Of a DNA stretch of 11,041 bases, positions 1-6,610 are shown in pieces (positions within the stretch are counted from its first letter, which is position 1; each line of letters begins with the position of its first letter). The notes under the pieces were generated by a model. It did no database searches and was not told the origin of the DNA. It saw only the letters and a program-made list of their open reading frames with translations. Both the position numbers and the translations under genes were made by a program. The DNA is from Gemmatimonadota bacterium (lineage in GTDB: Bacteria > Gemmatimonadota > Gemmatimonadetes > Longimicrobiales > Gaopeijiaceae). The stretch spans positions 1-11,041 of the forward strand of contig JAUQOX010000085.1 of assembly GCA_030550695.1 (NCBI GenBank). The letters run 5' to 3'.

Positions 1-63
1 GATTGCGGGGGCCCGCGCGGGGAGGGAGCCCCGGGTGGGGATGGTTTTTCGTTACAAAGCCCT

Positions 64-100
64 AAAACCCGGAAAACTCCCCAGAGGTTCCCAGGCCGGG
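64..100 (-). terminator. Weak candidate transcription terminator after the last redox gene
   Basis: About 100 bases beyond the stop of the DmsBC-like fusion, the minus strand can fold in three short arms: CCC (100-98) with GGG (70-68), GGAA (91-88) with TTCC (74-71), and CTC (86-84) with GAG (79-77) around a TGGG loop. TTTT follows (67-64). The stem is broken by internal loops and the T tract is short, so this is only a candidate. The rest of bases 1-203 is GC-rich and shows no ORF with a recognisable product or a good ribosome binding site. The operon could instead continue past the window edge. Confidence 0.25.
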
Positions 101-203
101 CTGCCGTCCCCCTTCCCAGGGCCCTTTGAGGCGACCCCCTCCGACCCGATCCACCCCCATCCCGACACCTCTGCGGACCTTCCCAGGCCGGAACCTCCCA
201 GGC

Positions 204-1826
204 TCAAGGTGCCCTTCGAACCCTCAACGAGACCCCGACGGTCTCCAGACGCGCCAGCTCCGCCTCGGGGGTCCAGCGCCGGGCCAGGGCATAGAAGGCG
301 AACCGCTCCACGCCTACCGCGACGGAGAGGAACGCAAGAACCCACCCCCACCACCCCAACCCTCCCCCCACCGCCGGCAAAATCGTCCCGAACAGGACCC
401 GCACCCCCCGGATGGCCCTTCCCTTGGCCCAAAGATGCGGATGGACCGGGGCGGCCACTCCTCCATCCTCACCCCATGGCTTATGCCGCCAGAAGAAGAC
501 CAGGGCATCCAGGGCCAGCAGGATCCAAAAGGGGTGGGTATCCACGGTGGAAAGGGCCGCCGGCGAGGGCGACGGACCACCGGCAGAGACGGCGGACAAG
601 AGCCACCACGCCACCCACCCCCACAACCCCCCTTGCACGAGGGGCTGCCAGGGGGCCCAGCCTCGCCAGGCATGTTGATGGCGGAAACGGTAGACCCACC
701 CCAGACTCAGGAGGGCCATGACGCAGAGGGGCGGCGCCAGGAGAGCCGCCACCGCACCCAGAGGTCCTCCTTGAGACCCCAGGGCAGCGCCCGTGCTCAG
801 GAGAAAAGCTCCCGCCAGGATCGCCACCTCGGCACTCAGGGCACTCCGGCCAAAGCCTCGAAGGGCCCGCCACGCCCTACGGGGGCGTCCAAGATGGCCG
901 AGGGACACCACGAGGCCCAGCCCCAGGGCCAGGCCGGTGGCCAAAGCCGGAACTCGGGAAAGGCCTTCCCAGAGCCCGCGCAGACCGCCGCCTTCCCCAC
1001 CCCCGAAGACCCATCGCACCAACGGGCTTGCTCCCAAGCCGGCCCCTGCGACCGCCAGAGCGGAGAAGACCACCAGGGGGACCTCGTGGAAAGAAGAGGG
1101 GGATGGGCCCAGCTCAAGGGGAGCCCCCCCCCCGGCCGCCCCGGGCCGGGACGACCCAGCCTCTTCCCACCGTAGGGCCGCTTCCCCGCGACGCCCCCAC
1201 CTTGGGAGGGCCAACCAAAAAGACGGATCGGCGGCGGCGGGGTCGCGGAAGCCGGGCAGGGAGGCGGCCGGGAGGAACCGGGGGGGGACTTCCGCAAACG
1301 CCGATGCGGACGAAAGGGCTTCCGTGGGGCAAGCCGCCACACAAGCGGGCTGGTGGCCTCCGTCGAGGCGGGGCAGACACAGGTGACACTTCGTCATCAC
1401 CCCCTCGTCCTCTGCATAGGCCGGAGCCCCGAAAGGGCAGGCCATCTCGCAGTAGCGGCATCCCAGACAAGCTTGGCCATCCAACCAGACCAGGCCGTCG
1501 GGGCGCTGCCGCAGGGCGCCGGAGGGGCACGCTCGGACACAGGGGGCCCTCCGGCAGTGATGGCAGGCCAGGGAGAGATGCCATGTGGGCCAGCGAGGGT
1601 CCCGCCGTGGGTTGAAGGCCGCCAAGCGCCTCCATTGGAGGCTCGGGCCCAAGCGGTTCTCGTTTCGACATGCCACGACACAAGCGCCACACCCCACACA
1701 GCGGTCCAGATCCAGCAGGAAGCCCGCCCGCGCCGCCGGTCCCCCCTCGGCCCGCTGCCCACCCGGAAAAGCTCCGCTGACGAAGGTGGCCTCCATCCCC
1801 GCCGCGTTCGAGGCCACCCACCTCAT
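204..1826 (-). CDS. DmsB-like four-cluster ferredoxin fused to a DmsC-like membrane anchor
   Basis: A 540-residue electron-transfer and quinone-linking subunit. The N-terminal domain (about 36-175) has all sixteen ligands for four [4Fe-4S] clusters: C43/46/49/53, C88/91/96/100, C120/123/126/130 and C147/150/162/166. It resembles DmsB (CPSGAL, CLGCRYCEMACPFGAP, MTKC). After a low-complexity linker (about 220-245), the C-terminal domain resembles DmsC: HEVPL at 247-251, HLGRP at 311-315, SALSAEV at 328-334 and ERFAFY at 507-512. It has about eight hydrophobic segments (roughly 250-270, 293-310, 330-350, 355-378, 398-415, 432-447, 474-490, 491-511). H311 aligns with E. coli DmsC His65, implicated in menaquinol binding. 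The ATG (1826) overlaps the upstream TGA as ATGA, with GGAGAAGG 5' of it, which suggests translational coupling. DmsB and DmsC are normally separate, so the fusion is notable. There is no signal peptide, so the ferredoxin domain should be cytoplasmic. A 10-G run lies in the linker. NrfCD/PsrBC-type partners are less likely because the anchor motifs match DmsC. Confidence 0.9.
   Translation of the reverse strand: MRWVASNAAGMEATFVSGAFPGGQRAEGGPAARAGFLLDLDRCVGCGACVVACRNENRLGPSLQWRRLAAFNPRRDPRWPTWHLSLACHHCRRAPCVRACPSGALRQRPDGLVWLDGQACLGCRYCEMACPFGAPAYAEDEGVMTKCHLCLPRLDGGHQPACVAACPTEALSSASAFAEVPPRFLPAASLPGFRDPAAADPSFWLALPRWGRRGEAALRWEEAGSSRPGAAGGGAPLELGPSPSSFHEVPLVVFSALAVAGAGLGASPLVRWVFGGGEGGGLRGLWEGLSRVPALATGLALGLGLVVSLGHLGRPRRAWRALRGFGRSALSAEVAILAGAFLLSTGAALGSQGGPLGAVAALLAPPLCVMALLSLGWVYRFRHQHAWRGWAPWQPLVQGGLWGWVAWWLLSAVSAGGPSPSPAALSTVDTHPFWILLALDALVFFWRHKPWGEDGGVAAPVHPHLWAKGRAIRGVRVLFGTILPAVGGGLGWWGWVLAFLSVAVGVERFAFYALARRWTPEAELARLETVGVSLRVRRAP
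1124..1133 (-). repeat. Run of ten G in the linker of the DmsBC-like fusion
   Basis: Ten consecutive G on the coding strand encode part of residues 232-235 (GGG then the first base of an Ala codon), exactly between the ferredoxin and membrane domains. One extra G would bring a TGA into frame within a few codons (stop at 1116-1114) and leave a free ferredoxin of about 238 residues. One fewer G would shift the membrane domain out of frame. Slippage, phase variation and sequencing error are all possible at such a run. The reading as given keeps both domains in frame. Confidence 0.8.
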
Positions 1827-3859
1827 GCCTTCTCCACCTCCACCCGGCACTCGTAGAACGTGGCCCCCCAGCCCATATCCGTAACGCCGTCTGAGGTCAA
1901 GAAGTTCATCCATGGATCCTCGGGAACGGAGCGACCCTCGATCACATGGACCACCCCCGGCCGGAGGCCGGGGGTGAGTCGCACCTCCAGCTCCACACTC
2001 CCCCGCTCGTTCCGGACCTTGGCCCGGTCCCCGTCCCCAAGACCCCTGGCCGCTGCGTCCAGGGGATGCATCTCCAGCACTCTCCGCCGCTCCACCTGGC
2101 GGATGCTGGACAGGTTGCCGAACTGGGAGTGGATCCGCTCCCGGGTCTTGCAGGTGAGGAGCTGCAGGGGGAACTCCTCCCCAGGGCCCCCAGGAGCCCC
2201 CTCCTCCAGAGGCGGAAAATCGGGAACCGGATCCACCCCCCACAACCGAGCCGCCTCTTCCGAAGTGAATTCCACCTTGCCGGAAGGGGTGGTGAACGTC
2301 CCGTCGGCCCAGGGCACGTCTCCCCGCCCACCCAAGATCAGAGGGCGCTCACGGAGCTCCTCGAGCCGGTCCTCGGCCCCCTCCGGGAGCATGGCCCGGA
2401 GGCGTTCTTCGGGGTCCACGTCGAACGCCCCGGTCTCGAAACCGAAGCGGAGACACATCTCCCGCCAGATCTCCGTTTCCGTGCGAACTTCTCCCGGCGG
2501 GTCCACCACCTTTTGCCTGAGCTGGACGTAGGGGTGCCAATACGCCGTGACCAGATCCTCCTCCTCGAAGAGGGACTTGGCGGGGAGGACGAAATGGGCC
2601 TCCCGGGCCGTGTCGGTCAGGAACTGATCCACCACCACCAGGAGCTCCAGCTTCCGCAGGCCTTCCAGGACCCGGGCCGTGGAGGGATGCTGGCTCACGG
2701 GGTTTGCCTTCTCGATCCACGCCGCCCGGAGCGGCGGGTCTTCCAAATGAAGCAGGCTCCATCCCAGGCGGGAGGTGGGGAAAGACCGGAGCGGGCCGAC
2801 CGGTTCGGGGGGAAGATTCGGGGGAGGCCGCAGGCAGTGGCTGGCCAGGTTGGCGTACTGCCACCCCCCTCCCGGCACTCCGAGGTTCCCCGTAAGGGCA
2901 GGCAGCAGACACACCGCCCGGATGGTCTGGCCGGCACGGCTATGGCGCTGGAGTCCGAAACCGGCGATGAGAAGGGCCGGCTTCACCGTGGCATAGCTTC
3001 GGGCCAGGGTGCGGATCACCTCCGCGGGGACTCCCGTTATGGCCTCCACCTTTGCCGGCGGATAAGCCCTGACTCGCTCCCGGTAGGCCTCGAATCCCCA
3101 GGCATGCGCTTCCAGAAAGGCTCGGTCCTCCAGGCCCTCCTCCAGGATCACGTGGCCCAGGCCCAGGGCCAGGGCCCCATCCGTCCCCGGCACGGGCTGT
3201 ACGTGGAGATCGGCGGCATCGGTGGTGTCGGTACTGCGGGGGTCGATGACCGCCAGGCCGGCCCCCCGCTCCCTGGCCTCGAGGATGAGGCGCCACTGAT
3301 GCACGTTGGTCTCGGCCGGGTTATGCCCCCACACCAGGATGAACCGGCTATCCCGGGTCAGGACCGGGTGGTTGTGGAGGTTCGCCCCAAAGGTAAGGCG
3401 GGCGGCCTCCAGCCCCGCCGGCCAGCAAAGATCCCCGTGGGCCCGGGTCGGCCCCCCGAACGGCCGCCAAAAGGCCTCGGCCAGGGCCCCCAGGGCGCCG
3501 TGGCTCCCCGAGCCCTCGTAGTAGAGGACGGCCGCGGGTCCCCACTCCGACCGGATGCGGGAAAGCCTGGAGGCGATCTCCTCCAGAGCAGTGTCCCAGG
3601 AGACCTCCTGAAACCCCCCTCCTTTCCTTCTGCGGAGGGGTTTCAACAGCCGGTCGCGGTGCAGTTGACGTTCCACATAGGAGAGACCCTTGAGGCACAC
3701 CTTACCCGCAGTAGCCGGATTCTCGGGATCTCCCTCCACTGCCACCACCCTCATCCCTTCTACCGTTACCAGCATCCCGCAGGTACAGTAGCAGTTCCGC
3801 GGGCAGACGGTGCGGATCACCCGCCGCGCTGGGGAAGGAGTTTTCACCGGGGCCTCCAC
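1823..3859 (-). CDS. Cysteine-ligated molybdopterin oxidoreductase (DMSO reductase superfamily), DmsA-like, substrate unknown
   Basis: A 678-residue catalytic subunit of the Mo/W-bisPGD family (COG0243 type). The N-terminal [4Fe-4S] site is C19-x3-C23-x3-C27 with C55 (CPRNCYCTC, then GKVCLKG); C25 is an extra cysteine. The metal-ligand region reads HGDLCWPAG, putting C145 where DmsA has Ser176 (GDYS), so it is probably not a DMSO or biotin sulfoxide reductase. It also lacks the NPxRGQNN arginine motif of formate dehydrogenases and has Trp, not His, after the ligand. Cofactor-binding stretches (GHNPAETNVHQ, VIDPRSTDT, TGNLGVPGGG) and a C-terminal MopB-binding domain with a TPSGKVEF motif are present. 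There is no twin-arginine signal (ARRVIRTVCPR lacks a hydrophobic segment), so it should be cytoplasmic. The GTG start at 3859 follows GGGAG with 5 nt spacing, 15 nt after the formate dehydrogenase stop, and the 3' end overlaps the DmsBC-like partner. Sulfur, selenium or arsenic oxyanion chemistry, or a second C1 reaction, all remain possible. Confidence 0.85.
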   Translation of the reverse strand: MEAPVKTPSPARRVIRTVCPRNCYCTCGMLVTVEGMRVVAVEGDPENPATAGKVCLKGLSYVERQLHRDRLLKPLRRRKGGGFQEVSWDTALEEIASRLSRIRSEWGPAAVLYYEGSGSHGALGALAEAFWRPFGGPTRAHGDLCWPAGLEAARLTFGANLHNHPVLTRDSRFILVWGHNPAETNVHQWRLILEARERGAGLAVIDPRSTDTTDAADLHVQPVPGTDGALALGLGHVILEEGLEDRAFLEAHAWGFEAYRERVRAYPPAKVEAITGVPAEVIRTLARSYATVKPALLIAGFGLQRHSRAGQTIRAVCLLPALTGNLGVPGGGWQYANLASHCLRPPPNLPPEPVGPLRSFPTSRLGWSLLHLEDPPLRAAWIEKANPVSQHPSTARVLEGLRKLELLVVVDQFLTDTAREAHFVLPAKSLFEEEDLVTAYWHPYVQLRQKVVDPPGEVRTETEIWREMCLRFGFETGAFDVDPEERLRAMLPEGAEDRLEELRERPLILGGRGDVPWADGTFTTPSGKVEFTSEEAARLWGVDPVPDFPPLEEGAPGGPGEEFPLQLLTCKTRERIHSQFGNLSSIRQVERRRVLEMHPLDAAARGLGDGDRAKVRNERGSVELEVRLTPGLRPGVVHVIEGRSVPEDPWMNFLTSDGVTDMGWGATFYECRVEVEKA

Positions 3860-3863
3860 AACG

Positions 3864-3874
3864 TCTCCCGGAGA
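3864..3874 (-). promoter_or_regulatory. Small hairpin covering the ribosome binding site of the second molybdopterin enzyme
   Basis: Immediately after the formate dehydrogenase stop, TCTC (3874-3871) can pair with GAGA (3867-3864) around a CGG loop. The GGGAG Shine-Dalgarno (3869-3865) lies inside it. A ribosome terminating at the upstream TGA would open the hairpin, so it could help couple the two genes. The stem has only four pairs, so any effect would be modest. Confidence 0.3.
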
Positions 3875-6607
3875 TCAGGCCGGCTCCACCCGCACGGGAA
3901 TGGCTTTCAGCTCCGGCGTGTGGGTCACCGGATCGTAGCCTCCCCCCGTGAGCACGTTGATGGGAACCTGGCTGAAGGCAAACGAGGCGAACACCGTCCC
4001 CCTGGGGGAACGAGGGTTCGCCTGGACCCTGATCCGGATACTCCCGCGACGGCTGGTGACCCTAGCCCACCCCCCATCCTGCAACCCCCAAGCCTGCACA
4101 TCGGAGGGGTGGACCTCCAGGGTCTCTTCCGCCAAGAGGTAGTCCAAGCCTCCAGCCCGCCCCGTCTGGGTGCGGGTATGGTACGCGGGAAGACGACGGC
4201 CGGTGGTGAGCCAGACGGGGAATTCCGGCGATACGAATTCTTCCGGGTCGCGATAGCGGATAATCTGGAACACACCCCTCCCGGCGGCCGGACCGTTCTC
4301 GTGAAGGCGGGGCGTGCCCGGATGGTCCGGCGAAGGCACCGGCCAGTGAAGCCCCGGCCCCTCGGAGATTCTCCTCCAGGAAAGGCCTCGGTAGTTGGGG
4401 ATCAGGGAACAGGCCTCGTCGAAAACCTCGCCGGCATCTTTCCATCCGAAGCCCGGAATTCCCAGGCGTTGGGCGATCTGCGCCACGATCCACCAGTCGG
4501 GGCGGGCTTCCCCGTAGGGGGGCACCGCCGCCCGCACCCTCTGCACCCGACGCTCGGTGTTGGTGAAGGTGCCGTCGGTTTCCGCCCAGGAGGTGGCGGG
4601 AAGGACGACATGGGCCAAATCGGCCGTCTCCGTGCGGAAGATGTCAATGACCACCAGGTGATCCAGGGAGCGGAGGGCCCGTTCCACCCGCAAGGCGTCG
4701 GCATCGGACACCAGGGTGTTTTCCCCGGCGATGATCATGGCCCGAATTCGATGGCCGGCCTCTTCGATGGCCTGGATCTTCGTAAGGCCCGGCTCGCCGT
4801 CCATGGGACGCCCGTAGGCCTTCTCAAACATCTCCCGGGCCCGCGGATCCGTCACCTTCTGGGGCCCCGGGAAGCTGTTGGGCGTAGCCCCCATGTCACC
4901 GGCGCCCTGCACGTTGTTCTGGCCCCGCATGGGGTTCAAGCCGGTCCCGGGCCTGCCCAGGTGACCGGTCATCAGGGCCAGATTGGAGAGACACATCACG
5001 TTGTCCACACCGCTGGCGTGCTCGGTGATCCCCAGGGTGTAGTAGATGGCACCCCGCTGGGCGCTGGCGTACCAGACGGCGGCCTTTTCGATGTCTTCCG
5101 CCGCTACCCCGGTCACGGATGCGGCCCACCGGGGCGTGAAGGCGCGGATATGCTCGAAGAATGCCTCGGCGCCGGTGGTAAACCTTTCTACAAACTCCCA
5201 GTTCACCAGGCCCTCGCGATGGATGACATGGGCCATGGCCAGAAGCAGGGCAGCATCCGAGCCGACCCTGAGGGGTAGATAGAGATGAGCCAGTTCCGCC
5301 AGCTTGATCCGCCGGGGGTCGGCGACGATGAGGCGAGCTCCCCGGGCCACCGCGCGCTTCAATCGCGTGGCCGCGACCGGGTGGGCTTCCGTCATGTTGG
5401 TCCCGATGGCGAAGATCACCTCGGGCCACTCCATATCGGCAAGGGGGTTCGTCATCGCCCCCTGACCCAGTGTTGCCGCCAGACCGGCGACTGTGGGGGC
5501 GTGTCAGGCACGGGCACAGTGATCGATGTGGTGTAACCCCCAACCTGCTCGCATGAGCTTTTGCAGGGCGTAGGCTGCCTCGTTGGGCGCCCTCCCGGAG
5601 GCCACACCGTAGACCGCCTCCCGGCCGAACTTCTCCACCACCTCCCTAAGACCCCTGGCGGCTTCATCCAGCGCTTCGTCCCAGGTGGCGGGCACCAAGT
5701 CCCCCGCGCGATTCCTCACCAACGGGGTCGCCAGACGCTCCTCGTGCTGCACGAAGTCCCAGGCGTATTGGCCCTTGACGCAAAGGGCACCCATATTGGC
5801 TGGCCCGTCCATGGCGGGCTGTAATCCCACCATGGTTCCGTTGCGGGTAAGCACATCCACGCTGCAACCTACGCCGCAGTATGGACAGATCGTGCGTGTC
5901 TTCTTCGTCTCGCCGGGAACCTGTCGACGGGTCAAGGCCTTACGGTCCGCCAGAGCCCCGGTGGGGCACGTCTGCACACACTGTCCGCAGAAGGTGCAGG
6001 ACGAAGCCTTCAGGAAACCGTCGAACTCTACAGCAATGCGGGTATGGAATCCTCGGTGGATGACCGAGATGGCGTGGTCGCCCTGTTGTTCCGCACACAC
6101 CCGAACGCAGCGGTAGCAGGAGATACAGTTGTCGTAATCGCGAAGGATGAAGGGGTTCGGATCTTCCGGGCGGCTCCGGCCCGAGCGCTCCCCGGCGAAC
6201 CGCCCGGTGCGGGCCCCATAGCGATCCACCAGACGACGGAACTCCTGGGAGGAGTAGCCGGAGAGGGGATCCACATCCACCTCGCGGTTCTCCGAGACCA
6301 ACATTTCCAGCAGAATCCTCCGGTAGGCCTCCAGGCGCTCGCTGGTGGTCCGCACCACCATTCCCGCCGCCGCGGGAAGGGTACACGACGCCACGGGCTT
6401 ACCCCATCCCTCCACCTCCACCGCGCACAAACGGCACCCTCCGAAAGGTTCCAGTCGAGGGTCGAAACAAAGGGTGGGGATGGACCGTCCGTGACGGGAA
6501 GCCACCTGATAAACGGTCTCCCCCGGGGTGAAGGACACCAGCTCCCCGTCCAGGATCAGGCGAGGTGGGCCTTGGTCGTTCCCTTTGGCATTCCCTTGTC
6601 CGCTCAT
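3875..6607 (-). CDS. fdhA: Selenocysteine-containing formate dehydrogenase catalytic subunit (NuoG/FdsA-type), read through an in-frame TGA
   Basis: One 910-residue protein with U368 encoded by TGA at 5506-5504. Domains in order: a NuoG-like [2Fe-2S] domain (C47, C58, C61, C75); two ferredoxin-type [4Fe-4S] clusters (C161/164/167/171 and C204/207/210/214); the Mo/W-bisPGD [4Fe-4S] site (C241, C244, C248, C276, with K278 in CVKG); then the catalytic domain. The active site reads HCARAUHAPTVAG, with H369 after Sec, and LNPMRGQNNVQG supplies R561; these correspond to Sec140, His141 and Arg333 of E. coli FdhF. The C-terminal substrate-domain motif LEVHPSDVQAWGLQDG is present. Expected reaction: formate to CO2, electrons passing to the NAD-binding fusion encoded upstream; CO2 reduction is also possible. 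The ATG at 6607 has GGAGG 8 nt upstream and lies 3 nt after the upstream stop. No cysteine occurs between residues 76 and 160, so the NuoG His-Cys3 cluster is absent. No Tat signal is visible, so it is cytoplasmic. The remaining uncertainty is whether Sec insertion really occurs. Confidence 0.92.
5456..5506 (-). promoter_or_regulatory. Bacterial SECIS element directing selenocysteine insertion at UGA
   Basis: Begins at the TGA (5506-5504). An apical stem GTCGCC (5491-5486) pairs with GGCGGC (5480-5475), including one U-G pair, around the loop GGTCT (5485-5481). The loop starts 18 nt after the UGA. By recollection, E. coli fdhF has the same GGUCU loop at the same distance, where SelB reads the loop G and U. 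A longer fold is possible: CGCCCCC (5501-5495) pairs with GGGGGCG (5462-5456), and CAGT (5493-5490) can pair with ACTG (5471-5468) as an alternative to the last two apical pairs. The sequence codes for HAPTVAGLAATLGQGA at the same time. Confidence 0.88.
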
Positions 6608-6610
6608 GTC

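Noticed and set aside
52..432. Minus-strand 126-residue ORF at the left edge
   Set aside because: Glycine-rich translation that overlaps the DmsC-like domain in another frame; no start signal or domain is seen.
1827..2243. N-terminal extension of the DmsBC-like fusion upstream of 1826
   Set aside because: It overlaps the C-terminal domain of the second molybdopterin enzyme and is low-complexity; the ATGA overlap start at 1826 has a Shine-Dalgarno and leads directly into the ferredoxin domain.
1946..5278. Plus-strand ORF of 1110 residues opposite the two molybdopterin enzymes
   Set aside because: Low-complexity Pro/Gly/Arg/His-rich translation with no domain. It arises because the GC-rich minus-strand genes rarely create stops in that antisense frame.
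3875..5455. A separate 526-residue molybdopterin oxidoreductase starting at ATG 5455
   Set aside because: It begins in the middle of the conserved GQGAMTNPLADME motif, lacks the [4Fe-4S] site and active-site residue, and is in the same frame as the upstream ORF across one TGA. It is the C-terminal part of the selenoprotein.
5504..6607. fdhA as a pseudogene disrupted by a nonsense mutation
   Set aside because: The only stop falls exactly at the Sec codon, a SECIS-like hairpin follows, and both halves keep all catalytic and cluster residues.
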